In this document: in pieces, positions 8,961 through 18,592 of the stretch | Numbering within the stretch: the stretch's first letter is position 1 | How the letters are laid out: each line of letters begins with the position of its first letter | Assembly (NCBI GenBank): GCA_964620325.1 | Contig: CAZUIM010000007.1 | Coordinates: 1-64,000 of the forward strand | Source: CAZMYM01 sp964620325 | GTDB taxonomy: Bacteria > Bipolaricaulota > Bipolaricaulia > UBA7950 > UBA9294 | Reading direction: 5' to 3' | DNA length: 64,000 nt | The notes under the pieces: model-generated | What the model was told of the DNA's origin: nothing | The model's database searches: none | Seen by the model: the letters and a program-made list of their open reading frames with translations, nothing else | Made by a program: the position numbers and the translations under genes

Positions 8961-9304
8961 GCGAGACGGCGAAGGAGTTCGAGGAGAGACGGCGGCGCCA
9001 GAATGAGAGGATCGTTGAGCGTGCGCCCCGCTCGATTCTCCGATTCTTTGCGCTCGACAACGATGTCTACGAGGACGGAGCGCTCCCTCGAAAGACGAAG
9101 GAACTGCTCGGCCTGGCCGCCTCGACCGTTCTTCGGTGCAACGATTGCATCGCACATCACGTGCGCGAGTCGTTGGCTCTCGGGTCGACGCGCGACGAGG
9201 TGATCGAGGCCCTCGGGATCGCCCTCGTGGTCGGAGGCTCGATCACGATCCCGCATCTTCGGTTCGCGTTCGACCTCCTCGATGAGGTTGCGCCGAGCGC
9301 CTGA
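8957..9304 (+). CDS. Carboxymuconolactone decarboxylase / AhpD-family protein
   Basis: This is a small 115-residue helical protein of the AhpD/CMD family. It contains the redox motif CNDCIAHH (about residues 56-63), with two Cys separated by two residues and a following His, as in AhpD-type peroxidase-linked thiol proteins. The KTKELLGLAAS segment upstream is also typical. A thiol-redox or peroxide defence role is likely, but the partner is unknown. It starts in the stop of the NUDIX gene (ATGA) with GAAGG upstream, so the two are coupled. Their functional link is unclear. Confidence 0.8.
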   Translation: MSETAKEFEERRRRQNERIVERAPRSILRFFALDNDVYEDGALPRKTKELLGLAASTVLRCNDCIAHHVRESLALGSTRDEVIEALGIALVVGGSITIPHLRFAFDLLDEVAPSA

Positions 9305-9336
9305 AACGCGCTGTGGAGCGATCGAGTCGGATCGCC

Positions 9337-9342
9337 TAGAAT
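9337..9342 (+). promoter_or_regulatory. Possible -10 element for kbl
   Basis: TAGAAT matches the sigma-70 -10 consensus at five of six positions, 30 bases before the kbl ATG. The element 17 bases upstream (TGGAGC, 9314-9319) is a weak -35. A small inverted repeat GCGATC/GATCGC (9318-9335) overlaps the spacer and could be an operator. The 68-base gap to the preceding gene makes a promoter likely. Confidence 0.35.
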
Positions 9343-9372
9343 GGGCGGGCTATACGATAGGAGGAACGTCCG

Positions 9373-10551
9373 ATGGGCAAGCAGGCCTTCATAGACCAAG
9401 CGCTGAGTGAGCTTCGGGAGAAAGGGCTCTACAACACGATCCGAACGATCGAAAGCCCCTCCGATGCGTGGGTGACGATCGACGGAAAGCGTGTCCTCAA
9501 CCTCTGCTCGAACAACTACCTCGGATTCGCGAACGACGAGCGACTTCGCAATGCCGCGAAGAAGGCGATCGACGAGTACGGGGTCGGTCCGGGAGCCGTT
9601 CGGTCGATCGCGGGGACCATGAGCCTGCACATCGAGCTCGAGAAGCGACTCGCCGAATTCAAGGGGACGGAGGCGGCACTCTCCGTCCAATCGGGACTGA
9701 ATACGAACCTCGCGACGATCCCTCTCCTGATGGGGAGAGAGGACGTGATCTTCACCGACGAGCTGAACCACGCGTCGATCATCGACGGCGTCCGTCTGAC
9801 GAAGGCACAACGCGCCATCTTCCCCCACCGCGACACGGACGCCCTGAAGGAGAAGCTCGAGGAGCACAAGGCGATTCCGAAGAAGCTGATCGTCACCGAC
9901 GGCGTCTTCTCGATGGATGGTGACCTGGCCCCCCTGCCACAGATCGTCGAACTCGCCGAGGAATACGAGGCGATGGTGATGGTCGACGATGCGCACGGTG
10001 AAGGCGTACTCGGTCGGAACGGCCGGGGAATCGTCGATCATTTCGGACTTCACGGGCGGGTCGACATCGAGGCGGGGACGATGTCCAAGGCGTTCGGCGT
10101 CATGGGTGGGTACATCGCCGGGAGCGCCAAGCTTGTCGAATACCTGCGGCAGCGGGCGAGACCGTTCCTGTTCTCTTCGGCAGCGACGCCGCCCGACGTG
10201 GCCGCGTGCATCGCGGCAGTCGACATCCTCAGTGAGAGTGACGAAGCGGTGCGGAAGCTCTGGGAGAATGCGGACTATTTCAAGGCGAAGCTCGCGGAGC
10301 TCGGATTCGACACCGGCAAGAGCGAGACGCCGATCACGCCGGTCATGCTCGGCGAAGCGCAGACGGCCTGGGATTTCTCCAAGGGCCTGTTCAAGGAAGG
10401 CATCTTCGCAACGGCGATCGCTTTCCCGACGGTGCCGCGCGGCAAGGCGAGAATCCGCGCGATGCTCTCGGCGGCGCACAGCGGCGAGGATCTCGATATT
10501 GCGATCGAGAAGTTCGCCGAGGTCGGTCGAACGCTCGGCGTGATCGAATGA
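9373..10551 (+). CDS. kbl: Glycine C-acetyltransferase (2-amino-3-ketobutyrate CoA ligase)
   Basis: This PLP enzyme cleaves 2-amino-3-oxobutyrate with CoA to glycine and acetyl-CoA, the second step of threonine degradation through threonine dehydrogenase. The 392-residue protein matches the alpha-oxoamine synthase family: CSNNYLGFAND near 49, the DDAHGEGVLG cofactor motif and the PLP lysine in TMSKAFGVMGGYI (about residue 239). AGGAGGAA lies directly upstream of the ATG. It overlaps ridA by four bases. No threonine dehydrogenase gene is in the window. Related 8-amino-7-oxononanoate synthases cannot be fully excluded, but similarity to Kbl is stronger. Confidence 0.9.
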   Translation: MGKQAFIDQALSELREKGLYNTIRTIESPSDAWVTIDGKRVLNLCSNNYLGFANDERLRNAAKKAIDEYGVGPGAVRSIAGTMSLHIELEKRLAEFKGTEAALSVQSGLNTNLATIPLLMGREDVIFTDELNHASIIDGVRLTKAQRAIFPHRDTDALKEKLEEHKAIPKKLIVTDGVFSMDGDLAPLPQIVELAEEYEAMVMVDDAHGEGVLGRNGRGIVDHFGLHGRVDIEAGTMSKAFGVMGGYIAGSAKLVEYLRQRARPFLFSSAATPPDVAACIAAVDILSESDEAVRKLWENADYFKAKLAELGFDTGKSETPITPVMLGEAQTAWDFSKGLFKEGIFATAIAFPTVPRGKARIRAMLSAAHSGEDLDIAIEKFAEVGRTLGVIE

Positions 10552-10943
10552 GCGCGAAGAGGACGATCCGCACGGAGGAGGCTCCCGAGGCGATCGGCCC
10601 GTACTCGCAAGGGGTCGGAACCGGGGAACTCGTCTTCACGTCCGGCCAACTCCCGATGACGGCGTCCGGTGAGCTGATCGTCGACGACATCGGTGAAGCG
10701 ACGCGGCAGTCCCTCGCGAACGTTCTCTCCGTCTTGCGCGCGGCGGGGGCCGGGCCGGAGGACGTGATCAAGGTGACGATCTTTCTCAAGGATCTGGCCG
10801 ACTTCTCCGTGGTCAATGCGGTCTACGGCGAAGCCTTTGCCGAGCCGTATCCGGCGCGATCCTGTGTCGAAGTTTCGCGCCTTCCGAAGGACGCTCCGAT
10901 CGAGATCGAGGCGGTTGCCCGAGTCGTCGCGGGGAGCGCGTAG
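10548..10943 (+). CDS. ridA: RidA-family enamine/imine deaminase
   Basis: RidA hydrolyses reactive 2-aminoacrylate and related imines released by PLP enzymes. The 131-residue protein has the family opening (AIGPYSQGVGTGELVFTSGQLP), the VVNAVYGEAF segment and the PARSCVEVSRLPKDAPIEIE motif, which contains the active-site Arg (in PARS) and the conserved acidic residue. It overlaps kbl by four bases. That fits a detoxifying role next to a PLP amino-acid enzyme. Confidence 0.93.
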   Translation: MSAKRTIRTEEAPEAIGPYSQGVGTGELVFTSGQLPMTASGELIVDDIGEATRQSLANVLSVLRAAGAGPEDVIKVTIFLKDLADFSVVNAVYGEAFAEPYPARSCVEVSRLPKDAPIEIEAVARVVAGSA

Positions 10944-12011
10944 TTGACCGGCGGCTCGGATCTCGGGACGTCTCCCCGGTTCTTCGACGGGCACTGCGAT
11001 ACGGCGATCAAGATCCTCGATGACCGGGCCGACTTCGTCAATGGGAGCGGCGCCACCCACATCGATCTTCCGAGGCTTCGAGCGGCCGGCGTGCGGGCTC
11101 AGATCTTCGCCTGTTTCGTCCTCTCCGAGCGGTATCCGGGGAAGGAGGCCGAGCGGGCCGAGTCGATGATCGGGTCGCTCGGCGCGGCGTTCGATTCGGC
11201 CTCCGGCACGATCGGAGTCGCGCGAACGCCGGAGGACCTGGAAGACGCTTTCGACGGCGGGCCGATCGCGGCGATTCTCGGTCTGGAAGGGGCCGATCCG
11301 CTCGGGGGTCGAGCGGAGAACCTTCGGAGGTACTACGATCTCGGGGTTCGTGATCTGATCTTCGCTTGGAAGGACAATCCGTTCTCGGGGACTGCGTTCG
11401 GAGAGAATAGGCCGCTCAGCGATGAGGGGCGGCGCCTGCTCGAACTCTGCGAGGATCTCGGGGTGATGGTCGACGTCTCGCACGTCTCGGACGCCGCGTT
11501 CGACGAGATCTGCCACGCGGCGACGCGCCCGTTCATCGCCAGTCATTCGAACTGCCGCGCCCTCTGCCCGAGCTCGCGAAACCTGACCGATGAGATGATC
11601 CGGGCGCTCGCCGTTCGCGGAGGGACGATGGGCATCAATCTCGCAACGAGTTTCCTGGATCCGCGGACTCTCTCCCGGTGGGCGACGGTGCAGGCCCGAC
11701 TCGCCTCGGAGAAGCTGACGTGGCGAGAGGCGGAGCGACGGGCGTGCGAGATCGCACCGACGATCCCTCGTCCGGCGCCCGAGTGGATCGTTCGACACGT
11801 TCTCCACGCGATGGACATCGGCGGGGAAGACGTCGTCTGCTTGGGCGGCGACCTCGACGGGATCCTCCACACGCCCGAAGGCATCGATGGGGTGGAGAGC
11901 TATCCGAAGATCGCCGCAGCCCTTCGTGGTGCCGGCCTCTCCAGCGCGCAGGTGGAGAAGATCTGCCACGGCAACCTTCGGCGCGTCTTCGAGGACGTGT
12001 TGGGTCGCTAG
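10944..12011 (+). CDS. M19 (renal-type) dipeptidase
   Basis: This is a 355-residue zinc dipeptidase of peptidase family M19. Metal ligands are visible in order: HCD in FFDGHCDTA (about residue 17), the Glu in ILGLEGADPL, His in VDVSHVSDAAF and His in IASHSNCRAL; GGDLDG replaces the usual GSDFDG. There is no signal peptide, so it is probably cytoplasmic and acts on dipeptides. The TTG start follows the ridA stop immediately (TAGTTG), indicating coupling. It would supply amino acids to the Kbl/RidA pathway. Its end overlaps the convergent kinase gene by four bases. Confidence 0.88.
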   Translation: MTGGSDLGTSPRFFDGHCDTAIKILDDRADFVNGSGATHIDLPRLRAAGVRAQIFACFVLSERYPGKEAERAESMIGSLGAAFDSASGTIGVARTPEDLEDAFDGGPIAAILGLEGADPLGGRAENLRRYYDLGVRDLIFAWKDNPFSGTAFGENRPLSDEGRRLLELCEDLGVMVDVSHVSDAAFDEICHAATRPFIASHSNCRALCPSSRNLTDEMIRALAVRGGTMGINLATSFLDPRTLSRWATVQARLASEKLTWREAERRACEIAPTIPRPAPEWIVRHVLHAMDIGGEDVVCLGGDLDGILHTPEGIDGVESYPKIAAALRGAGLSSAQVEKICHGNLRRVFEDVLGR

Positions 12012-13318
12012 CGTCGCTTTCTCCAGAGCTCGTACAGTGGAGCGAGTGCGCTTCGGTACCTGAGACCGAGGACGTCTAGATTCTTCGACTCGGGCTCGTT
12101 CGGCATCGTGGCGTACGGGATCGGGATTCCGTTGACCTCGATGTCGCCGATCGCGTTCGGCGCGATATCGAACCAATCGTCGGTTCCGTAGGTCTTCTCC
12201 ATCTCCTGTCGCGGGACGGAGTGCGTCAGGATGCCGCCTCGGTCCGTCTCGTCATACCGTGCGATGTTTCGGCGCCACGACTCCTCGAACGACACCGACA
12301 CGTAGAGGATCGCCGCACGCCGAAGGATCTCCGGGGAGAGTCCGGCCAGTGCGTCGGCGTATCCGGTCGATCCGCCGCGGGAGAACTCGACAATCAGCGT
12401 TCTCCGATCGAGTCGGGCGAGGACGCCGAGGTCGCAGACGGCGCGGTTGATCCTCCCGATGAGGAACGGCCAGACGCCCTCGTCCGTGACGGCGTAGTTC
12501 CCGTTGCAGCGCCGCGAGTACAGGCGTCGGTGGCCGAGGCGCTCCCAGAGGTCGTCATCACGGAAGATCTCCCATAAGATCGGAAAATCGTCGACCACGT
12601 CGAACGGAGCGACGTGGTAGTCCGTCGCTCGAACGGTCGGGGGGCACGAGGTGAAGAAATCGATGAACTCGCTCTTGCCGCCCGCCGGACGACCGAGAAG
12701 GAGAAGGACGTCGAACGTTTCGTCGAGCGCCTCGGGGCGGACGCCGTAGTCCAAACGCAGGTGTCGCTCGACGTCGGCAAGAACAGCGTGAGCCGGTCGG
12801 TCGGCGTCGATCGTCAGAAGGTGCGTCTTCCGCTGCTGATGCCATCGATTCAGGTGTTTGAGCGTTCGAGCGAGATGATCGTCCGTCACCTCGAACCCGG
12901 GAGTGGCGCGGGCGATCTGACGGGTTCGGGAGACCCCGACCGGGAGGTCGAGGCGAACGTACAGGTCCGGCTCCGGGAGAGACGTCTCGAGGGACGCGTA
13001 CGCACCGACGAAGGCGTCGTCGCCGAGGGTCTTCGCGTAGGCGTAGTGCACGCCGAGATGCGATTCCTCAAGGCAGAGAAACCCATCGTCGATGATCCTC
13101 CGGATCGACTCCGCGCGGGCGGGAAGCGCGTCCGCGATCGCCGAAGCCAACGCCTCTCGGTCACGGTAGAGATCGAGGTCGCACCTCGTGACAAGATCCT
13201 TCACGAGTTCAGGAAGGACGCGAACGCTCTCGGGATGGAAGCGCGCGAGAAGCTCCAGCATCTCGCTCTTTCCGACGGCCGGCAATCCTTCGAAGACGAC
13301 GTGCCGAATGCGTTTCAT
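12008..13318 (-). CDS. Protein with two P-loop kinase-like domains
   Basis: This 436-residue protein joins two P-loop NTPase domains. The first, with Walker A GLPAVGKS (11-18), looks like a deoxynucleoside or thymidylate kinase: EES near 84 and an SRTRQIARATPGF lid-like segment (about 130-142). The second has GRPAGGKS (209-216) and a distinct C-terminal half. The substrate of either is unknown. I chose ATG 13318 because it puts the first P-loop at the usual distance from the N-terminus; the open frame extends to 13477 but crosses the topA promoter. There is no SD; a -10-like TAGAAT lies ten bases upstream, suggesting a leaderless mRNA. Confidence 0.7.
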   Translation of the reverse strand: MKRIRHVVFEGLPAVGKSEMLELLARFHPESVRVLPELVKDLVTRCDLDLYRDREALASAIADALPARAESIRRIIDDGFLCLEESHLGVHYAYAKTLGDDAFVGAYASLETSLPEPDLYVRLDLPVGVSRTRQIARATPGFEVTDDHLARTLKHLNRWHQQRKTHLLTIDADRPAHAVLADVERHLRLDYGVRPEALDETFDVLLLLGRPAGGKSEFIDFFTSCPPTVRATDYHVAPFDVVDDFPILWEIFRDDDLWERLGHRRLYSRRCNGNYAVTDEGVWPFLIGRINRAVCDLGVLARLDRRTLIVEFSRGGSTGYADALAGLSPEILRRAAILYVSVSFEESWRRNIARYDETDRGGILTHSVPRQEMEKTYGTDDWFDIAPNAIGDIEVNGIPIPYATMPNEPESKNLDVLGLRYRSALAPLYELWRKRR

Positions 13319-13328
13319 GTCGAAGACG

Positions 13329-13334
13329 ATTCTA
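13329..13334 (-). promoter_or_regulatory. -10 element close to the two-P-loop gene start
   Basis: On the minus strand TAGAAT (five of six consensus bases) ends ten bases before ATG 13318. Transcription would begin about three or four bases before the ATG, leaving no room for an SD. No convincing -35 is visible. Confidence 0.4.
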
Positions 13335-13379
13335 CCCGGGCACGTCCCGACGATCCGCGTCCTCGTCGACGATGAGTCC

Positions 13380-13407
13380 TCGACATGGTAGAGTGCATCG
13401 GTATAAT
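13380..13407 (+). promoter_or_regulatory. Sigma-70-type promoter of topA
   Basis: The -35 TCGACA (13380-13385, five of six) and a perfect -10 TATAAT (13402-13407) are separated by 16 bases. The predicted start near 13414 gives a short leader containing AAAGGAG (13418-13424). It lies in the divergent spacer shared with the two-P-loop gene. Confidence 0.7.
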
Positions 13408-13427
13408 GGGCGACTCGAAAGGAGCCT

Positions 13428-15704
13428 GTGGGATTGAAGAATCTGATTATCGTCGAGTCTCCGACGAAGGCACGCACAATCGGTCAGTACCTGGGGAAGG
13501 ACTACAAGGTCCTCTCGTCGCAAGGGCACGTGAGGGACCTGCCGAAGAACGACCTCGGGGTCGACGTCGAGGACGACTTCAAGCCGAAGTTTGAGACGAA
13601 GAGGTCGAAGTTGATTGGCGAGTTGCGGGACGCGGCCAAGTCGGCGCAGCGGATCTTCCTGGCAACCGACCACGACCGAGAGGGGGAGGCGATTGCCTTC
13701 GACCTGTTCACGATCCTGAATCGGGTCGTGAAGGATGAATCCCTCTTTGCGCGCCCGATCTTCAACGAGATCACCAAGCCGGTCATCCAAAGAGCGCTCG
13801 AGAACCCCGAGCAGATCGACGCCCAGAAGGTGGAGGCGCAGCGAACGAGGCGGATCCTCGATCGGTTGATGGGGTACCTCGTCAGTCCGCTCCTGTCGCG
13901 GACGATCGCCGGGAGCCGGTTCGCTGGCCTCTCCGCCGGTCGTGTGCAGTCGGTCGCCCTTCGTTTCCTCTGCGATCGGGAGGAGGAGATCGCCCGATTC
14001 ATTCCAGAGGAGTACTGGGAGGTCGATGCTCACCTGCGAAACGGAGGTGAGTTCGCCGCCTCGCTGATGAAGTGCGACGGCGAAAGGATCTCGCTCGATA
14101 ACGAGGAGGACGTGCGCCGGGCCGAAGAGGAGCTTCGAGCGGCGAAGATTCGCGTTGTCTCGGCGGAAGTGCGAGAGAGGAAGCGTAACCCATCGGCCCC
14201 GTTCATCACCAGTTCGCTTCAACAGACCGCCTCTTCGACCCTCGGCTTCTCGCCGAAGCGGACGATGCGAATCGCGCAGGAGCTCTACGAGGGGATCGAC
14301 CTGCCCGACGGGACGGAAGGGCTGATCACCTACATGCGAACCGATTCGGTTCGCGTGTCGGACGAGGCAAACGAGGCGATCCGCGAGAGGATTCGCGCGC
14401 AACTCGGGGAGACGTACCTCGCTCCCAGAGTGCGGGTATTCAAGAATCGCCGTCGCTCCCAGGACGCGCACGAGGCGATTCGCCCGACCGATGTCGACCG
14501 CTCGCCGGAGGCGATCGAGCGGTATCTCACGCCCGATCAGCGGAAGCTCTATGCTCTGATCTACAGCCGCTTCGTGGCGACCCAAATGACGCCCGCCGTC
14601 TACCGGCAGAGGAAACTCACCCTCGAGGGTGGACCATACGTCCTCGAAGCGGCCGGGAGCACCGTCGCGTTCGACGGGTTCCTGAAGGTTCTCCCCGATC
14701 CAAGAGCGAAGAAGGAAGCGCCAATGCCTCCGGATCTCGAGGAGGGGACGGTCGTATCGCTCGAGCAGATCGAGAGTCGCCAGAAGTTTACCGAGCCTCC
14801 GAGACGATATAGCGAGGCGGGGCTCGTCAACCTCCTCGAGCGGCAGGGGATCGGGCGACCGAGCACGTACGCGGCGATCGTCTCAGTCATCCAGGAGCGC
14901 GGGTACGCGGTACGGGAGAAGGGAAGCCTCCGCCCGACTCTCCTCGGGCAGATGGTCATCGAGTTCCTCCGGCGGTACTTCTCGGAGACGATCGAGCCCC
15001 ACTTCACCGCTCACCTGGAACAGGACCTCGACCAAATCGAAGAGGGCGACATGTCGCGAATCGAAGCGCTGAACGAGTTCTACGCCCCATTCTCGGGCAG
15101 GCTCGCTGCGCTCGAGGATCTTCTGGAGGGGGACGGCAAGGAGCGCCCGTTCGTCGTTCCCACGGACGTAGTCTGCAGCGCATGTGGAGCCCCGATGGAG
15201 CTTCGGTACTGGAAGGGCACGCACTTCCTCGGGTGTACGAACTACCCGACCTGCAAGAACACGGTCAACGTTCCCCCCGGCCTCGCGGTCGAATATGTCG
15301 ACGGTACCGTCAAGATCCGCGAAGCGTTGGATAAGGTGGCGAAGGAGACGGCGGAGACGATCGAGTGTCCGGTGTGTGGCAGGACGATGGAGCTGCGAAC
15401 CGGGCGTTACGGTCGGTACTACCGCTGCACCGATCCCGAGTGCGGAAACACCGAGCCCGTCTCAACCGGTGTCAGGTGTCCAGCATGCGGTGAAGGGACG
15501 CTCATCGAGAAGTATTCCTCGAAGCGGCGTAGGACGTTCTACAGCTGCAACCGATACCCGGACTGCCGATTCGCGGTGAGCGACAAGCCGGTGAAGGTCT
15601 GCCCCGTCTGCGAGCGTGGTGTCCTCGTCGAGAAGGGGGGCGAGCTCGTCTGTACGGCGAAGGGATGCGGACATCGCGAGGAGCTTCCGGAGGAGGAGGA
15701 GTAG
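13428..15704 (+). CDS. topA: DNA topoisomerase I
   Basis: TopA relaxes negative supercoils. It has 758 residues: an N-terminal Toprim domain (LIIVESPTKARTI, then DHDREGEAIAF), the catalytic Tyr in YMRTDSVRVS (about residue 303), and a C-terminal array of four Cys4 zinc-ribbon units from about residue 583 (CSAC...CTNYPTC, CPVC...CTDPEC, CPAC...CNRYPDC, CPVC...CTAKGC). The start may be GTG 13428 or TTG 13434. The SD AAAGGAG is three bases from GTG and nine from TTG, so TTG may be the real one. It converges with the primary sigma gene. Confidence 0.96.
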   Translation: MGLKNLIIVESPTKARTIGQYLGKDYKVLSSQGHVRDLPKNDLGVDVEDDFKPKFETKRSKLIGELRDAAKSAQRIFLATDHDREGEAIAFDLFTILNRVVKDESLFARPIFNEITKPVIQRALENPEQIDAQKVEAQRTRRILDRLMGYLVSPLLSRTIAGSRFAGLSAGRVQSVALRFLCDREEEIARFIPEEYWEVDAHLRNGGEFAASLMKCDGERISLDNEEDVRRAEEELRAAKIRVVSAEVRERKRNPSAPFITSSLQQTASSTLGFSPKRTMRIAQELYEGIDLPDGTEGLITYMRTDSVRVSDEANEAIRERIRAQLGETYLAPRVRVFKNRRRSQDAHEAIRPTDVDRSPEAIERYLTPDQRKLYALIYSRFVATQMTPAVYRQRKLTLEGGPYVLEAAGSTVAFDGFLKVLPDPRAKKEAPMPPDLEEGTVVSLEQIESRQKFTEPPRRYSEAGLVNLLERQGIGRPSTYAAIVSVIQERGYAVREKGSLRPTLLGQMVIEFLRRYFSETIEPHFTAHLEQDLDQIEEGDMSRIEALNEFYAPFSGRLAALEDLLEGDGKERPFVVPTDVVCSACGAPMELRYWKGTHFLGCTNYPTCKNTVNVPPGLAVEYVDGTVKIREALDKVAKETAETIECPVCGRTMELRTGRYGRYYRCTDPECGNTEPVSTGVRCPACGEGTLIEKYSSKRRRTFYSCNRYPDCRFAVSDKPVKVCPVCERGVLVEKGGELVCTAKGCGHREELPEEEE

Positions 15705-15725
15705 CGACCGTTCGCTATCGCTAAG

Positions 15726-16661
<936 letters not shown>

Positions 16662-16784
16662 CTATCCTCCTGGCACATTCACGGGCAGCCAAACAGAATC
16701 GGACGACCCCTCGGGCCCTCCGATTGCCGTGTTTGTGCCGGTTCTTGTGGTTACTTTCTCAATTCCCTGGATCGTTGTACAGCC

Positions 16785-16793
16785 AGTATAGCA
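16785..16793 (-). promoter_or_regulatory. Extended -10 promoter upstream of rpoD
   Basis: Reading the minus strand, TGCTATACT is an extended -10 (TGn plus TATACT, five of six). A TTCACA (16810-16815) matches -35 at five positions but at a long 19-base spacing, so the extended -10 probably carries most of the strength. It lies about 120 bases before the rpoD ATG. Confidence 0.45.
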
Positions 16794-16846
16794 CAACCGT
16801 GTAGAGCTGTGAAGTGCTCGGAGCGGGGTTCGGCACTTCGAAGTGG

Positions 16847-17440
16847 CTATTGTCGCGGAAGGAAGGCGATCAGCGCGGCGGTGCCGAGTCCGGCGAGGAC
16901 CCAAAGCCAATCCCCGTCGTATCGAGGCGACTCGGGGCGTGCCCTGCCGAGACCGACGTTGAAGCCGAGGGCGATCTCCGGGGAGAAGACCCAGGAGATC
17001 GGAAGCGGCTCGAGCGATCGGAATTGCAGGGAGACGGCGAAGGAGTCCAGAAGCCAGACCTGATATCCGGCTCTCAGAGCCAGGTGGGGCTTGAGCGCCC
17101 AGGCGCCTCCGACGCGGAGCCACTGCATCGACAGGCCCCCGCCGGCGTAGAGAACGCTCGGTCCGACCCAACCCCGGATGAGGAGGGAGGCTCCGCCTTC
17201 GTAGAGGTCGGGGAACGACGCCGGGTAGACTCCCAGGTCGACGAACAGGGTGACGTTCGTCGTCAGCAGGAGTTCGAGCGACGCAAACGAGTACGACGAC
17301 GCCCAATCGACCGGCAGGTTGTAAGGAACACTGACGCCGATCCCGATCGACGCCGGTGCCGGACAGAGGTGCGACGCGAACGTCCAAGACGACGCAGCGA
17401 TCACGACGAGACAGGCGAGGAGAAGACTCCTGCGGATCAT
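16847..17440 (-). CDS. Secreted or envelope protein of unknown function
   Basis: I do not recognise a family in this 197-residue protein. It has a clear N-terminal signal peptide (RR, then a hydrophobic core, cleavage likely after TFA near residue 22). The middle alternates polar and aromatic/hydrophobic residues and is rich in Gly and Tyr, compatible with a small outer-membrane beta-barrel. The last 20 residues are a hydrophobic segment followed by PRQ. AGGAGGGGG precedes ATG 17440. It is a single gene between rpoD (same strand) and the divergent GNAT gene. Confidence 0.6.
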   Translation of the reverse strand: MIRRSLLLACLVVIAASSWTFASHLCPAPASIGIGVSVPYNLPVDWASSYSFASLELLLTTNVTLFVDLGVYPASFPDLYEGGASLLIRGWVGPSVLYAGGGLSMQWLRVGGAWALKPHLALRAGYQVWLLDSFAVSLQFRSLEPLPISWVFSPEIALGFNVGLGRARPESPRYDGDWLWVLAGLGTAALIAFLPRQ

Positions 17441-17612
17441 CCGATCCCCCTCCTGAAGGAGATCGTAGACTGATCGTCCCTCGATGGGGGAGGCCGCACG
17501 ACCCGCCGAGAGGGGAGGCGTGTCCGCGACGGAAGCGCGGCTCCTTCGGGGGGAAGCACTGCGGCGTTGCGCCGGCGATCGATTGAGATACTCTCTCGTC
17601 GCTCGAGAGGAG

Positions 17613-18053
17613 ATGAGGTCGGTGATCGAGATCCGCGATCTACGAGGTGACGACTACGATCAAATGATCGACCTGTGGAACGAGGCCGGTCTCGATCATC
17701 GCCCGGCCGGGCGGGATCGCAGAGACTCGATCGAGCGCGAGATCGCCGGCGGGTGTTCCGTCTTCCTCGTTGCCGAGGATGGAGAGCGCATGGTCGGCGT
17801 CGTTCTCGGGACGCACGACGGTCGGAAAGGATGGATCAACCGGCTCGCCGTTTCGCCGGCGTACCGTCACCGAGGGATCGGAGCGGCCCTCGTCGGTGCG
17901 GTCGAAGCGCGTCTCGACGATCTCGGGATCGGAATCATCACGTGCCTGGTCGAGGATTGGAACGAAGACTCGGTGCGGTTCTTCGAGGCGCTCGGCTACG
18001 TCGAGCACCGCGAGTGCATCTACTACTCGAAGCGGAGGCGGCCCGGCATTTGA
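17613..18053 (+). CDS. GNAT-family N-acetyltransferase
   Basis: This 146-residue GNAT enzyme transfers an acetyl group from acetyl-CoA to an unknown amine. Motif A is well preserved: INRLAVSPAYRHRGIGAALV (about 71-90), with the acetyl-CoA pyrophosphate-binding RHRGIG loop; the C-terminal WNEDSVRFFEALGYVE segment is typical of motif B. AGAGGAG (17606-17612) abuts ATG 17613 and is nine bases from an in-frame GTG at 17622, which may be the real start. The open frame extends upstream to 17484 without domain content. It converges on the lipoprotein gene. Confidence 0.82.
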   Translation: MRSVIEIRDLRGDDYDQMIDLWNEAGLDHRPAGRDRRDSIEREIAGGCSVFLVAEDGERMVGVVLGTHDGRKGWINRLAVSPAYRHRGIGAALVGAVEARLDDLGIGIITCLVEDWNEDSVRFFEALGYVEHRECIYYSKRRRPGI

Positions 18054-18087
18054 GCGCGGGTCGACTGCATTCCGGCCTCCGGCACGA

Positions 18088-18492
18088 TCACTCGGTCGGC
18101 TCGACCGGGACGTTCGGAACCGTCACGTGTTTCGAGACCGGCTGGGAGCCGTTTCCGTATTCATCCCGGACGACGAGGGCGACCACGTAGGTGCCCTCGA
18201 CGGGGTAGCGGATCCGGATGACCGGGACCGTCACGGTCCTCGTCGCGTCGAGCGGGGTGAGGATCGTCACGTCGTCGTCGCCGAACGTCCACTGGTACGC
18301 GACGATGGCGTCACCGTCCGGGTCGGTCGAGATCGAGGCGTCGAGCTCGACGACCAGCGGATCCTCCGGGTCGACGTCGTATCTGGCGACGAAGGACGCC
18401 TCCGGGGGCCGGTTCTGAAACAGGGAGCACCCCCCGACGAGCGCGGCGCACGCCGCGGCGACCAGGATGAAACAAGCCCTTCTTCTGGGCAT
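18088..18492 (-). CDS. PKD-domain lipoprotein
   Basis: This is a 134-residue exported lipoprotein. The N-terminus is a lipoprotein signal with lipobox LVGGC (Cys near residue 22). The rest is one PKD-like beta-sandwich: VELDASISTDPDGDAIVAYQW with FGD following, then YPVEGTYVVALVVRDEYG. PKD domains usually mediate protein or glycan contacts at the surface. The start is set by a strong AAAGGAGG upstream of ATG 18492. It resembles the extracellular repeat domains of the large secreted protein at 49270-51606 in architecture only. Confidence 0.75.
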   Translation of the reverse strand: MPRRRACFILVAAACAALVGGCSLFQNRPPEASFVARYDVDPEDPLVVELDASISTDPDGDAIVAYQWTFGDDDVTILTPLDATRTVTVPVIRIRYPVEGTYVVALVVRDEYGNGSQPVSKHVTVPNVPVEPTE

Positions 18493-18513
18493 GACGACCT
18501 CCTTTACGACGAC

Positions 18514-18543
18514 AGCATAGCAGGAAGACGCGTTCGATGTCGA
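18514..18543 (-). promoter_or_regulatory. Promoter of the PKD lipoprotein gene
   Basis: On the minus strand, -35 TCGACA (18538-18543, five of six) and TATGCT (18514-18519) preceded by TGC form an extended -10 promoter with an 18-base spacer. It lies about 20 bases before the ATG and its strong SD. Confidence 0.5.
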
Positions 18544-18592
18544 GCTCTTGGGATGCGAGGATCGCGCGTCTTCGTCGGGGTCGGCGCTCGGC

